Shown: positions 50,621 through 60,501, counted from the stretch's first letter. The stretch: DNA of 64,000 bases from Candidatus Acididesulfobacter guangdongensis (GCA_004195045.1 SGBC01000002.1:437435-501434), one strand, 5' to 3'. The notes: generated from the sequence alone by a model not told the origin. Made by a program: numbers and translations.

Positions 50621-51255
50621 AAACTAAAAAAAATATCATAATATCGCTGTTGTCTTTAATATTTTTGGTTTCTGCACTATCAGGCTGCGGGTATAATTCT
50701 TATTATGCAACTGGAGCGGCAGGGACTGGTTTAAGTTTAAATCAGGCATTAAGATTAAACAGGATTATGTTTAATTATTTAGATATTCCTGCTTTAAAAT
50801 ATTCTATTTTAACCCATCCTGCCAAACAGGAGATGGCTGATAAAAATTATTATCAGCCATCTCCTGTTATCAAACATTTAAGTGCAAATAAAGTCAAAAA
50901 AATGCGCGAAAACAAAGAGCAAAGAAACGGAGATAAGCAGAGCGGTGCTTATAAGATTAAAACAATCGGCAGTAAATTATTTATTCAAATATTTAGAAAA
51001 GGAACGTTTAATATCGATAAGTTGTTCAATATTAAAAAAATTACCATAAATGTTGAAAAAATAAAATTCGACAAAGGTTATGAAGTTGTAACGCTCTTAT
51101 TAAAAAATAACAAAGGAGAAGAAACGATAAGCGAAAATTTTAAATATTCTAACGCAGGAAAGGTATTTAAAATTAAAAAGTATGAAGTTATCGAAAATTT
51201 AACGGTTGCGCAAAAATATAAGAGGGGCATGACTTTATGGCTAAAATTCTCATAA
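50617..51255 (+). CDS. Lipoprotein of the T4SS operon
   Basis: The 212 residues have a signal peptide ending LSGC (lipobox), and a mature beta-rich C-terminal domain (TIGSKLFIQIFRKGTF onward). No family recognised. The coding sequence contains a long perfect hairpin (50825-50868). It overlaps the transglycosylase start by 19 bases. It may be an extra outer-membrane ring or pilus protein. Confidence 0.6.
   Translation: MKTKKNIIISLLSLIFLVSALSGCGYNSYYATGAAGTGLSLNQALRLNRIMFNYLDIPALKYSILTHPAKQEMADKNYYQPSPVIKHLSANKVKKMRENKEQRNGDKQSGAYKIKTIGSKLFIQIFRKGTFNIDKLFNIKKITINVEKIKFDKGYEVVTLLLKNNKGEETISENFKYSNAGKVFKIKKYEVIENLTVAQKYKRGMTLWLKFS
50825..50868. repeat. 19-base perfect inverted repeat inside the lipoprotein gene
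   Basis: Arms 50825-50843 and 50850-50868 are exact complements (AACAGGAGATGGCTGATAA and partner), with a 6-base loop AAATTA. No T-run follows. In mRNA it would be an exceptionally stable hairpin and could attenuate expression of genes downstream. Confidence 0.9.
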
Positions 51256-51674
51256 CGCTTATTATAAGCATATCGGTTTTAACTATAAAAACCGCCGCTT
51301 ACGGCTATTCTCACAACAGAATAATAAATGCCGTTGTAGAGTCTTCAAGGGAATTTAATATCCCGACAGGCCTCATCTTGTCCGTTATGCGAGAAGAAAG
51401 CGATTTTAATATTAACGCCGTTAGTCCTAAAGGTGCAGTAGGTTTAATGCAGCTTATGCCTTCAACTGCTGAAAGTATAGGCGTAAATCCTTACGATCCT
51501 GTTCAAAACGTGATAGGAGGCGTATATTATTTGAGATATTGCTTAAATTTAAAAGGCGGAAACGTCGCGCTTGCCCTTGCTTGTTATAACGCCGGACCAA
51601 ACGGCGGCGTACCGAGTTCTACTTTTCAATATATCAAAAACATAGCTACGTTTTATAGGGAGATATCAAGATGA
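51237..51674 (+). CDS. Lytic transglycosylase (VirB1-like)
   Basis: Opens peptidoglycan for assembly of the secretion machine. The 145 residues: signal peptide, then the SLT fold with MREESDFNINAVSPKGAVGLMQLMP (catalytic Glu in REES; GLMQLMP motif) and ALACYNAGPNG near the end. Periplasmic. Overlaps both neighbours. Confidence 0.9.
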   Translation: MAKILITLIISISVLTIKTAAYGYSHNRIINAVVESSREFNIPTGLILSVMREESDFNINAVSPKGAVGLMQLMPSTAESIGVNPYDPVQNVIGGVYYLRYCLNLKGGNVALALACYNAGPNGGVPSSTFQYIKNIATFYREISR

Positions 51675-52489
51675 CTAAAAAGAAGAAAAAAAAGAAACTG
51701 GAACCTGTTTCTCCGGCTTTAAATTTTGTCAAATTACTATTTTCTTTTATAGGCTGGCTTTTAATATTTGCGGCCGCAGGCGGATTATTATTTTTAGCGG
51801 TAAAACACGCTTTCGCCGCATCTTATAAAAACGGAGTCTGCACATTCAGTCGCCCGCTCGGCTATCGTTATTATAACAGGAGAACAGGACAGGGTTACGA
51901 TCCTTATTATAGCGCTTTTGTTAATAAGAATATTTTCAATGAATATTTTAGCGGCAACGCTTCTAATATGAATTTGGATAATGTAAATGTCATTAGCAAT
52001 AACGGCATATTTGTTTACAAAAATACTATGACGGCCGGTGGATATTCCGCTGTTTACGATTACGTATGGGAAAATAATTCCTGGGAATATACGGAGGATT
52101 TAGATATAGCCCAGGCTTCTTCATTGAACATTCAATACATGATTCCGGATGAGTTGGGGTTTGGACCGATAATTCCAATATGGAATAATAAAGATTATTA
52201 CGAGTGGTGGATTAATAACGCATTAAATTACTATCAGACACAGCAACCAGCATGGTTTAGTTATAACAGTCAAATTGCGGAAGGTTTTGACGCGTGGGAA
52301 TGCGAAAGGGCTTTTAGGGGTTATCCTATAACTCAAATAACATATACGAATAGAGAAGGCAGGGTTTACACAAGGAGCTTATTAACAGATAAATTTCCTA
52401 AAATTCAACCGTCTTCTGCCGGTTCCTGTCCTCCTCTGCCTATTTCTGAATTGTTCGGTTTTGCATGGTGCGTTAAGCATGGATTATAA
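51671..52489 (+). CDS. Single-pass membrane protein of unknown function
   Basis: The 272 residues: Lys-rich cytoplasmic start, one membrane helix (FIGWLLIFAAAGGLLFLAV), then a large Tyr/Asn-rich periplasmic region with paired Cys (NGVCTFS, WECERA, GSCPPLP, FAWCVKHG). No family recognised. It links the T4SS and pilus gene blocks. Its four Cys suggest disulfides. Confidence 0.55.
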   Translation: MTKKKKKKKLEPVSPALNFVKLLFSFIGWLLIFAAAGGLLFLAVKHAFAASYKNGVCTFSRPLGYRYYNRRTGQGYDPYYSAFVNKNIFNEYFSGNASNMNLDNVNVISNNGIFVYKNTMTAGGYSAVYDYVWENNSWEYTEDLDIAQASSLNIQYMIPDELGFGPIIPIWNNKDYYEWWINNALNYYQTQQPAWFSYNSQIAEGFDAWECERAFRGYPITQITYTNREGRVYTRSLLTDKFPKIQPSSAGSCPPLPISELFGFAWCVKHGL

Positions 52490-52499
52490 GGAGTTTAAA

Positions 52500-52874
52500 A
52501 TGCTTAGAATATTAACTATAGCGATTATGATTTTAAGTTTAATTTTAACGGCTGCAAACGCTTCGGCGTTTAAATTGCCGAAACTTAAAATTATTTACAT
52601 CAAACCACAGTCTTATTCTGCTCGCATAGTCGGCAAGACTAACGGTCTGCCGGTTTTAACGGTGGACTTCGAGGGTAGGCCTTTGTGGAAAGTCCTGCAG
52701 GACGTCTCGAACGATACCGGTTATGTTTTTACGACTAAAGGCGTAAACTTGGCAAAAAAAGTAAATTTAAAGGGCAGGTATAATTTTGCGGTCCTGCTCT
52801 CCAAATTGTTTAGCGGGAGAGGGGAAAATACAACGGTAAATTTAAAAACTAAGAGGGTGAGCGTATGGCGCTAA
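52500..52874 (+). CDS. Small secreted STN/secretin-N-like protein
   Basis: ATG at 52500 (AAGGAG upstream). 124 residues with signal peptide (LTAANASA) and the segment FEGRPLWKVLQDVSNDTGYV, the core of the STN/secretin short domain. Probably a periplasmic pilus-assembly factor (PilL/TraP-like role) helping the secretin. First gene of the pilus block. Ends overlapping the next start by ten bases. Confidence 0.6.
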   Translation: MLRILTIAIMILSLILTAANASAFKLPKLKIIYIKPQSYSARIVGKTNGLPVLTVDFEGRPLWKVLQDVSNDTGYVFTTKGVNLAKKVNLKGRYNFAVLLSKLFSGRGENTTVNLKTKRVSVWR

Positions 52875-53911
52875 TTTATATAGAACAGTCCGGAATTAAA
52901 TTTGAACTTAAAAACGGCGAGAGAACCGTATCCGCTCAAGGAGTAGAGGGACTATCCGGACTAGTTTACGTAACCGGAAGCGAAATTAAAAGATACCCGA
53001 AGAATGCCGAAAAAATAGCAAGAAGGGTAAAGAATAAGTCTTATATAATAGACAACGAGTTTGTTTATTATTATAAAGGCGAAGATATCGACAATTTTAA
53101 AGACTGCCTGCTTTCGCCATATCAGATTCTCGTCAATAAATTTTTAGAACAAAAAAATATATCTGGGAATATATTGTTTATTGACGGCGATAAAGACGTG
53201 GTAATTGTTTCTCTAATTAAAGACGGTGAATTCAAGGAGCTTTTAATAAGCAATGCGTCTTTATTTAATGAGACGTTATCTTCTATCAATAAGAAGTATC
53301 TTCAAAAAGATTTGAAGCTTGATATCGTCGTTATAAACGATGAGTTTTATAAAACCGCTTTTAAAAATACTCCCGTTACAGTTTTAAGTCCTACGGAAAT
53401 ACTCGAATATGCTCAAGATTTTCAAGCGCCGGTATTTAGAAGAATTGAAGATATTAAAAAGAAAATTCAGAAAGAAAAAGATAAAAAACTTAATATGATT
53501 TTGGTTTTTGCGGTTATTATCTTTATTTTAAATTTAGTGGTTTATTTTGCTATTAAAAATGCTGTAAATTCTGTTTCTGTTATGAATAATAGTCTGGTTG
53601 TAAAAAATGGAGTTTTAAAACAGAGGCTTAATTTTGAAATAGAAAAAAAGTTTTTATCGTTTACGAGAAAAAATATGCCTATAAGTTTAAAAAAGACATT
53701 ATTGAAGATAGTCAACGTTAAAAATATAAAAATAAATTCTATTAATGCGACTAATTCTAATTTTAACATAAAGGGAGAATTTCTTGGCGGCTATAGAAAT
53801 TTCGTAAAAGGCTATAACAAACTAAAAAGAATAATGGATAGCGATGCGGTAAATTACGTCGTGTCCGCCGGCGGAAAGGCTTCTTTTGTAATTAAAGGAG
53901 AAATTAGATGA
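52865..53911 (+). CDS. PilM/PilN-like inner-membrane pilus assembly protein
   Basis: The 348 residues: an N-terminal cytoplasmic half of about 210 residues, a membrane helix (MILVFAVIIFILNLVVYFAI, about 217-236), then a periplasmic helix and small alpha-beta domain. This is the arrangement of a PilM-like actin-fold part joined to PilN, or of GspL. It would connect the ATPase to the envelope platform. Named by architecture only. Confidence 0.6.
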   Translation: MALIYIEQSGIKFELKNGERTVSAQGVEGLSGLVYVTGSEIKRYPKNAEKIARRVKNKSYIIDNEFVYYYKGEDIDNFKDCLLSPYQILVNKFLEQKNISGNILFIDGDKDVVIVSLIKDGEFKELLISNASLFNETLSSINKKYLQKDLKLDIVVINDEFYKTAFKNTPVTVLSPTEILEYAQDFQAPVFRRIEDIKKKIQKEKDKKLNMILVFAVIIFILNLVVYFAIKNAVNSVSVMNNSLVVKNGVLKQRLNFEIEKKFLSFTRKNMPISLKKTLLKIVNVKNIKINSINATNSNFNIKGEFLGGYRNFVKGYNKLKRIMDSDAVNYVVSAGGKASFVIKGEIR

Positions 53912-54489
53912 TTAAAATAATAATCTCTGCGCTTTTAATAGTTTTAAGCGTTTTTATATATGCAAAGTTTTCAAAGCCTTTAATGAGCGTATATCATTTA
54001 ACTAAGTCCGAAAATACTGCTTTAGCGGGAAAGACCTTAAATTATGAAAGGCAAATTTCTATATTAAAAAATATCAAGAAAGTAAAAATTATTTTACGAA
54101 AGCAAAAGACTTCTACATATATGTTTACGCTTTTGTCGTTCGTAAATTATTTAAAAAGTAAAGGCTTTTCGGTAAAGCTTAAACTTAATAAATTAATGCA
54201 GACTAAACCTGTAATACATACTATCCCTAATCCTCAAGTCATAAATAAGCGCGTACAAGTTAAACCGGTTAGTTTGGGAGGATTTAGCCCTTATGAAACT
54301 CGGACTAAGTTTGCGGGGGTTAAAAAGATAAATATCGTATTAAGTTTTAAAGGTTATTACGGGCTTGTCCCGATGCTTACCGTAATGGAAAAATTGTATG
54401 TTTTGTTTCCTATAAAATTCGTTAATTTTACAATGAGTAAAAAAAGTACCGTAATTAATTTTAATCTATATAGTTTTAAGGGGGTTTGA
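53908..54489 (+). CDS. PilO-like pilus assembly protein
   Basis: 193 residues: N-terminal membrane helix, coiled-coil region, and a C-terminal alpha-beta fold (IVLSFKGYYGLVPMLTVME, FPIKFVNFTM) resembling PilO/GspM. Start overlaps the PilM/N-like stop by four bases (ATGA). Works as partner of the preceding protein. Confidence 0.65.
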   Translation: MIKIIISALLIVLSVFIYAKFSKPLMSVYHLTKSENTALAGKTLNYERQISILKNIKKVKIILRKQKTSTYMFTLLSFVNYLKSKGFSVKLKLNKLMQTKPVIHTIPNPQVINKRVQVKPVSLGGFSPYETRTKFAGVKKINIVLSFKGYYGLVPMLTVMEKLYVLFPIKFVNFTMSKKSTVINFNLYSFKGV

Positions 54490-54490
54490 A

Positions 54491-55252
54491 ATGGATATAA
54501 ACGATATAATCGAAGAAGGTCAGGAAGAACGCGGGCAAAGAGAACCGGAAGGGATTAAACCTAAGAGAAAAAATAAAATTAAGTTCAATAAGAAATTATT
54601 ATTGATCGTTTCCGTTATTGTATTGATAGGAGGCGCGGCTGCATATTTTTTATTATTTAAGAGCAGTCGTCCTATTATACCTGTAACGGGCAGAATAGTA
54701 ACTCCTCCAGTAAATCAGAGTTTTTTGTTTAATAAAACTTTAAATAATAAAATACAGAATAAAATATCTAATCCTTCTTTAAAAAGTACGGTAGAGAGTA
54801 ATGCTTCAGTAACAGATTTACCTATAAAAAATAAAACCGCACAACCTGTTAAAGGTAAGGCTGCCTCCAAAGTTAAAAAAGCCAATAATACGTTAAACGA
54901 CCTTTTTACCGTTAAATATAAACATAAGGCGAAAAAAACTAATATGCAGGGAGTACCGAATATGCCTCCTAACGCAAATGTTCCTAATGTTCCGGCTATA
55001 CCTTTTAATCAGAATTTGCCTAATTTCAATTTAAAGGGCATGGCTTCAAAAATTAAGAATATGCAAGGTTTATCAAGCGGAAGCAGTTTTAACGTAAGCG
55101 GATATTCAGGCGGTTACGTGATAGCAGAGTGCGGTAAAAGCACTAAATATTTAAAAGCCGGTCAGAGCGCCTGCGGCTATACCTTGTTAAAGGCAAACTC
55201 GAACGATGCTACTTTTTCGCATAACGGCAAGTTTAAAAAGATTTCTTATTAA
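54491..55252 (+). CDS. PilP-like pilus assembly protein
   Basis: 253 residues: an acidic/basic cytoplasmic start, one membrane helix (LLLIVSVIVLIGGAAAYFLL), a long low-complexity linker rich in Lys, Asn and Pro, and a C-terminal domain of about 50 residues with paired Cys (AECGKST, QSACGY). This matches PilP of type IVb pili, which bridges inner-membrane complex and secretin. Confidence 0.62.
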   Translation: MDINDIIEEGQEERGQREPEGIKPKRKNKIKFNKKLLLIVSVIVLIGGAAAYFLLFKSSRPIIPVTGRIVTPPVNQSFLFNKTLNNKIQNKISNPSLKSTVESNASVTDLPIKNKTAQPVKGKAASKVKKANNTLNDLFTVKYKHKAKKTNMQGVPNMPPNANVPNVPAIPFNQNLPNFNLKGMASKIKNMQGLSSGSSFNVSGYSGGYVIAECGKSTKYLKAGQSACGYTLLKANSNDATFSHNGKFKKISY

Positions 55253-55261
55253 GGGGGTTTT

Positions 55262-56758
55262 ATGAAAAAAATATTAATTACTTTATTATTAATTTTATTT
55301 AGCGTTTCTCCTGCTTTTGCCGGGACGGTTACGATAATAAATCCGGTTTTACATATTATTAAAAAACCAGTTCCTGAAGCTTTAAGGCAAAAAACTTCTT
55401 TAGAAGGAAATTTAACTATTAATGAAGCTTTGTCTTTACTTACAAGGGCAACGGGAATACCGATTATTATAATTCATTCAAGTTTTATAAATAATAACAA
55501 AAACAGTTATTACTACATCCACAAACCTCTTTATATGATATTAAATGCCGTCATTAAAGATAACGGTTATGTTTATAAATATAAGAACGGTCAGATTAAG
55601 GTTTACGGCGAAATAGCCGAGACCTTTAATTTGCCGGTTTTTAATATAGATAACGCTTTTCAGGCTACGACAGGAGTCAGCAATAATAATAATTTAACGA
55701 ACGGACAAAACGGGGTTAACGGTACCGCAAATACGGCGACTACACAGGCTGCTTCCGCTTCTCCCGTTTCCAGTCAGCAGACTCTCCAGACCGGCACGGC
55801 TAATAATCCCGGCGGGCAGATTACGAGTTCGATGTCTCTTACAAAAACTGCCGTTCATTATATAACGCAGATGTTAAAACCGTTGGTGTCCAAAAAAGGC
55901 GTATTCGGCGTAAATGCCATGCAGGGAATAGTTTACGTTAAAGATAAACCGTCAAACGTTTTTGCAGTGGCTAAATGGGTTAAAAAGATAAGGAAAAATC
56001 TTGCGGAAGCCGTTTGGCTTAAGGTGCAGATTTTAGACGTTACTTTAAATAATTCTACGCAAGTAGGCATTAATTGGAACGCCGTTTTTAGCAACGCTTT
56101 TAAATCTAATCCGGCGGGACTATCCGCCGTTACGATAGGCGCTAATCTTGCTTCTGGGGCGGGTATCGCTTCGGGAGCTCCTTCTATCGAGTTTGCTAAT
56201 AGCGCCGGAACTAATTCGGCAATACTAGAGGCATTAAAAACGCAGGGGACGGTAGATATATTGTCCGAACCCACTTTGATAGTTCCTAACGGTGAGACGG
56301 GAGTAATTAACAGCAGTTCGATATCTAATTATATTCAGACGGTAGAAAACATTTCTACAGGTCTTACGTCGTCTCAGACTTATCCGGTAATAGCGCAGGT
56401 ATCCGCAGGGTTATCGACCGCTTTTACGCCGCATATAAATAAGAAAAAAGGCATGATAACCGTCGTTATAAATTTTTTAGATAACAATATTACGGGATAT
56501 AACGATTTTACCGTATCCGGTACTAATTTCGACGAGCCGATAATTCAGTCGAAAACGTTGTCCGACATTATAAGAGTTCGTAATAATCATACAGTTATTA
56601 TGGGCGGGATTATTACGACTAATAAAAATAAACAGAATTACGGAGTTCCGCTCTTAAGCGATATTCCGGTATTAGGACTTTTATTCGACGGAGTAAATAA
56701 TACTTATGAAAAAGACGACCTTATCATGATGATAACGCCGAAAATAATTAAATATTAG
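55262..56758 (+). CDS. Type IVb pilus secretin (PilN/MshL-like)
   Basis: Forms the outer-membrane pore for pilus exit. The 498 residues: signal peptide (ending AFAG), STN-like region (NLTINEALSLLTRATGIP), N1 domain (GVFGVNAMQGIVYVKDKPSN), and the secretin core with TLIVPNGETG-VINSSS and VPLLSDIPVLGLLF then a KDDLIMMITPKI end, the secretin signature. No lipobox, so a pilotin or none may be needed. Confidence 0.9.
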   Translation: MKKILITLLLILFSVSPAFAGTVTIINPVLHIIKKPVPEALRQKTSLEGNLTINEALSLLTRATGIPIIIIHSSFINNNKNSYYYIHKPLYMILNAVIKDNGYVYKYKNGQIKVYGEIAETFNLPVFNIDNAFQATTGVSNNNNLTNGQNGVNGTANTATTQAASASPVSSQQTLQTGTANNPGGQITSSMSLTKTAVHYITQMLKPLVSKKGVFGVNAMQGIVYVKDKPSNVFAVAKWVKKIRKNLAEAVWLKVQILDVTLNNSTQVGINWNAVFSNAFKSNPAGLSAVTIGANLASGAGIASGAPSIEFANSAGTNSAILEALKTQGTVDILSEPTLIVPNGETGVINSSSISNYIQTVENISTGLTSSQTYPVIAQVSAGLSTAFTPHINKKKGMITVVINFLDNNITGYNDFTVSGTNFDEPIIQSKTLSDIIRVRNNHTVIMGGIITTNKNKQNYGVPLLSDIPVLGLLFDGVNNTYEKDDLIMMITPKIIKY

Positions 56759-56766
56759 GAGGAATT

Positions 56767-57324
56767 ATGGAAAGAAAAATTAATAATCAAGATGGTTTTA
56801 CATTAATAGAGATTCTAATTGCCCTTGTCCTTATCGGAGTTATGGCAGCGATCGGAGTTAGCGTATATACGCATGTTAATTCTACCGCCGCTACCGGCGG
56901 TATAGTCAGCAACATTCAGAAATTTGAAAGTGTTGCCGATCAGTATGCATCTATGAACTCAGGTACTTATACCGGCATGGATGCTCAGGCTTTGCAGAGC
57001 GATGCGTTATTACCTAACGGTTGGACTGTAGAAGGTGGCGGTGTTGAAGCCGTTCCTCCGAATACGTCTACCGTTGCAGGATATTTTATAACGACAGGGG
57101 CTTTAGGAACAGGAAATTCTGCTTATGATATCGGTTTTTCCGGTACGGGTAATGGAGTAACCGATATCATGGTTCATTCAATATGCCTTGATTTTGAGAA
57201 TAAGATTGATGCATTTGAATATAACGGAGGTGTTACCACGGTTACTACGGGAGGAACTAATTGTAACGTCATACCTACAGATAATAAAGCTATAACTGGC
57301 GCATTTTGGCTGGGGTTCGAATAA
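56767..57324 (+). CDS. Type IV major-pilin-like protein
   Basis: 185 residues: class III leader ending DG|FTLIE, then the hydrophobic spine ILIALVLIGVMAAIGVSVYT and a globular C-terminus with two Cys (SICLDF, GTNCNVI) forming the D-loop disulfide. Probably the main pilin (PilS-like). Needs a prepilin peptidase, not found in this window. Its stop shares a base with the ATPase start. Confidence 0.85.
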   Translation: MERKINNQDGFTLIEILIALVLIGVMAAIGVSVYTHVNSTAATGGIVSNIQKFESVADQYASMNSGTYTGMDAQALQSDALLPNGWTVEGGGVEAVPPNTSTVAGYFITTGALGTGNSAYDIGFSGTGNGVTDIMVHSICLDFENKIDAFEYNGGVTTVTTGGTNCNVIPTDNKAITGAFWLGFE

Positions 57325-58934
57325 TGGAGAAATTAGGCGAGATTTTAGTAAAAAAGGGGCTTATTACGGAAGACGTCGTTAAAGACGTCTTGACGGAGCA
57401 GGAGCTTTCTTTAAAAAAGTTCGGCGAGATTTTAATAGAAAAATCCCTTATTGAAGAGACTGTTCTTATTAAAATTATAGCCGAGCAGTCCGGTTATGGT
57501 TTTATAGATGATTTTACGGGAGCGGAGCTTATTAAAGAAAAGCCGGATGAATTTTATTGGAAGAATTGCTGCGCTTTAATTAAGACCGCTTCCGGTACTA
57601 AATTCGTATTTAATACTAATAACCATGAAATCAATTCTTATATAACGATTTTGGCTTTAAAGAATATCGAGATAGTTTTAAGTCCAAAAGAACGCATTTA
57701 TTCGTTTCTATCAGAAAAGACGGAACTTAAGACTATCATAGAAGAAGAAAATGCGGGTAAAGAAATCGACAATGCTTTAGAGATAGCTATTCTTAAGAAG
57801 TCGTCTAATATCAGGATTAAAAAGAGCCTTAATTCTTATTTAATTTTAGTAGATACCGACCTTGGAGTCGAAATAATTAAAGCTTTTCCCGTTAGTATTG
57901 GAGAAAGGCTCATTAATATAATAGCGGAAAGGTGCAAGGCTCATTTAAAACCCCGCAGGTCTATGGATGCAAAATTCAGCTATGAGTCTGTTTTTAGTAA
58001 GAAAAAAATAGATATAAGGGTAGAGTTTTTACCGGTAGCGTCTCAAACGGACGAAAAAGACTATTTCGAAGCCGTTATGAGGCTTCACGGGCTTAATTCG
58101 ATACTTAGCTTAGAAGCTTTAGGTTTCGATGAAGAAGAAAGGTTGGTTTTAAGCGAAATTTTAACTTACGGTTCCGGTTTGGTTTTATCCGCCGGACCTA
58201 CGGGGGCGGGTAAATCTACTACTTTTTATGCGATATTAAAGGAACTCGCCAAAAAGAGACTCCCTATCTTGACTATCGAAGACCCTGTAGAAATTAAACT
58301 AAACGAAATAAATATAACGCAAATGTCCGTCAATGACGAATTCCGTTACAATAACGCTTTGGTCGCAATGTTAAGGTGCGAACCTAAGATAATTTTAGTC
58401 GGCGAAATCAGGGACGAAGAAACGGCAAGAGCGGTCATAAAAGCGGCGCAGACAGGACATTTGGTATTATCTACCATCCACACGCAGAGCGCCATTAATA
58501 TAGTATCCAGATTAAAAGGCATGGGCATACCTCAAGACGAGTTTTTAGAAGTAATAAAATTTGCGACTAGCCAAAGACTTTATCTTCCGCTATGTCCTAA
58601 GTGCAGAGAAAAAAAAGAGATAAGTTCGTTTACTAATAAAACTTGGCTAAAGTCCCTAAAAAGGCTCGGCATTTATGAAGTTGTAAATAAAGAAGACGAT
58701 ACCCTGCCTGCATACGCTTACGTTCCGGTAAGAGGACAAAAATGCGACGTTTGTTTTGGAAACGGCTATTTATCTAAGAAGGCTATCATAGAAATATTGC
58801 CGTTTAGAGAAGATACGATAGCAGCTATTCAGGCCGGCGAAAAAGTTAAATATAGGACTTTAAAGGATAAAGCCTTAAAACTTTTTAAAGAAGGAAAAAT
58901 AGATGCGGGGCAGCTTTTTAATATTGCGGGGTAA
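57324..58934 (+). CDS. Type IV pilus assembly ATPase (PilB/GspE/PilQ-type)
   Basis: ATG at 57324 used; the frame extends 18 bases upstream but inside the pilin. 536 residues: N-terminal GspE-N domain, Walker A GPTGAGKSTT (around 290), Asp box TIEDPVEI, Walker B ILVGEIRDEET, His box STIHTQSA, and a zinc site CPKC ... CDVC. Powers pilus extension from the cytoplasm. No retraction ATPase (PilT) gene is present. Confidence 0.92.
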   Translation: MEKLGEILVKKGLITEDVVKDVLTEQELSLKKFGEILIEKSLIEETVLIKIIAEQSGYGFIDDFTGAELIKEKPDEFYWKNCCALIKTASGTKFVFNTNNHEINSYITILALKNIEIVLSPKERIYSFLSEKTELKTIIEEENAGKEIDNALEIAILKKSSNIRIKKSLNSYLILVDTDLGVEIIKAFPVSIGERLINIIAERCKAHLKPRRSMDAKFSYESVFSKKKIDIRVEFLPVASQTDEKDYFEAVMRLHGLNSILSLEALGFDEEERLVLSEILTYGSGLVLSAGPTGAGKSTTFYAILKELAKKRLPILTIEDPVEIKLNEINITQMSVNDEFRYNNALVAMLRCEPKIILVGEIRDEETARAVIKAAQTGHLVLSTIHTQSAINIVSRLKGMGIPQDEFLEVIKFATSQRLYLPLCPKCREKKEISSFTNKTWLKSLKRLGIYEVVNKEDDTLPAYAYVPVRGQKCDVCFGNGYLSKKAIIEILPFREDTIAAIQAGEKVKYRTLKDKALKLFKEGKIDAGQLFNIAG

Positions 58935-58936
58935 AT

Positions 58937-60193
58937 ATGGAATATTTGGTATTATCTGGATTTAAACTAGTAAAAGAAACCGGAGAGACGAAAGCCGAAG
59001 TCGAAAATAAATTATTGGATCAAGGTATAGTTCCGTCTTTAATTATTAGGAATTTTTTTAAAAGGGAAAGAATTTTATCTAATAAAGAAGCTGCAAATTT
59101 CTTTGAATCCCTGACTTTTTTATTTAGGTCGACGGGTTCGATGACAAAATCTTTAAAGTTTTTAGAAGATAGATATGATAAGACGAAAGTAAAATTTCAT
59201 TATAATAATAAACTAAAAGATTTTATCAGTACCGAATTCAGGAAATATTTAACCGAAAAGTATAAAAAAAGATTAGAACTTGCGAGAAATTTACGTAAGA
59301 AATTGGAATCAGGATTTGCGTTATCTGATGTATTAAAAGAGTATAAGTTCGACGAGATAGTCGTAGGGCTTGCCAATTCGGCAGAGACGGAGACGGGCGA
59401 TTGGGTTACCGTCTTTAAGAAGATAGCCGATTATTATACGACTAAAGATAAAAATTCTAAAAGCTTAATAAAGGAATTAGCTTATCCTATGGTTTTACTT
59501 CTTGCGGCTTTTAGCGGATTTCTAGTGTTCATATTTTATATAATTCCGGCTTTCGATAAGTTTTTTAAAAGTTTCCCGAATGTGCCGGCGGCAACGAAAG
59601 CTACTCTCGGTTTTTTTATGAACATAAATCATTATTTTGCTGTATATGGTTTGACTATTTTAATGATAGTCGGGATTTTAGCTTATATCTGGATTTCTAA
59701 TTATAAAGACGTCCGGGGTAAATTTTATAAAAGGCTTGCAGCGACTCCCGGCATTGGACATTTTTTTAGATTTTCTTATTTAAAGTGGTATTTGTATGAA
59801 TATAGTGTTTTATTATCCGCCGGAAAAACGCATGCCTCTATAGTTAAATATTTATTAGATAATGCGAAGAATGATTTTTTTAAAGATAAATTTACCGTCA
59901 TTTATTCTTACCTGCTTAACGGTTCTACTTTAACGGAAGGCCTCAATTCCTCGGATTTATTAAGACCTGAAGATTTGGATAGGATTTCGTCAGCTGAAGT
60001 CGGCGGACGTATCGACGAGACGATGTTGTTAATTTCAGAAGAATATGAAGAAGTAGTAAATTTACAGATGAAACTTATCGGTAAGATTGCTAATTATGTA
60101 ATGCTCGTCGTGATAGCCGGATTTATCGTATTTATGTTTGCCGGAATTTATGCGCCCATGATGCAGGGTTTAATGGGCATGGCGGGGGGTTAA
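58937..60193 (+). CDS. Inner-membrane platform protein (PilC/GspF)
   Basis: 418 residues with two GspF repeats, each with NFFESLTFLFR-type or YEYSVLLSAGKTHASIVKYL helices, and three membrane segments (about 190-215, 235-255, 385-410). It anchors the ATPase to the pilus. The last base of its stop is the first base of the next ATG. Confidence 0.88.
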   Translation: MEYLVLSGFKLVKETGETKAEVENKLLDQGIVPSLIIRNFFKRERILSNKEAANFFESLTFLFRSTGSMTKSLKFLEDRYDKTKVKFHYNNKLKDFISTEFRKYLTEKYKKRLELARNLRKKLESGFALSDVLKEYKFDEIVVGLANSAETETGDWVTVFKKIADYYTTKDKNSKSLIKELAYPMVLLLAAFSGFLVFIFYIIPAFDKFFKSFPNVPAATKATLGFFMNINHYFAVYGLTILMIVGILAYIWISNYKDVRGKFYKRLAATPGIGHFFRFSYLKWYLYEYSVLLSAGKTHASIVKYLLDNAKNDFFKDKFTVIYSYLLNGSTLTEGLNSSDLLRPEDLDRISSAEVGGRIDETMLLISEEYEEVVNLQMKLIGKIANYVMLVVIAGFIVFMFAGIYAPMMQGLMGMAGG

Positions 60194-60501
60194 TGTTATC
60201 ATTTATAATTAATAATCAACTGTATTTTATAATAGCAATAATTTTATTGTTTATTTTCTTTGCTATTAAAGTTTATCGTTATGAAACGGAAGAAGAAAAT
60301 ACCGGTAACGAAGTAAATATTTTAGGTTTCGGTAAAGCGGAAGGGCTTTATTTGGTTAAAGTGGGTAAATATTATCTTGTGGCGGGAATGAAAATTAAAA
60401 GTAAGCACAAGGCTATAAAAAAGTTTATAGCGTTAGTCGAAAAAAACGGCTTCGTGCCGCCTAAGTCGTATTTTAAAATGGTAAAGGTTAAGAATTTATG
60501 A
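60193..60501 (+). CDS. Small membrane protein with the KAEGLYL domain, copy 1
   Basis: 102 residues: one N-terminal membrane helix (LYFIIAIILLFIFFAIKVY) followed by a cytoplasmic-type domain of about 60 residues (LGFGKAEGLYLV..YYLVAGMKIKSKHKAIKKF..PPKSYFKMVK). A paralogue is at 61796. I know no named family. It lies between PilC-like and GGDEF genes, so it may link c-di-GMP signalling to the pilus. Confidence 0.6.
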   Translation: MLSFIINNQLYFIIAIILLFIFFAIKVYRYETEEENTGNEVNILGFGKAEGLYLVKVGKYYLVAGMKIKSKHKAIKKFIALVEKNGFVPPKSYFKMVKVKNL

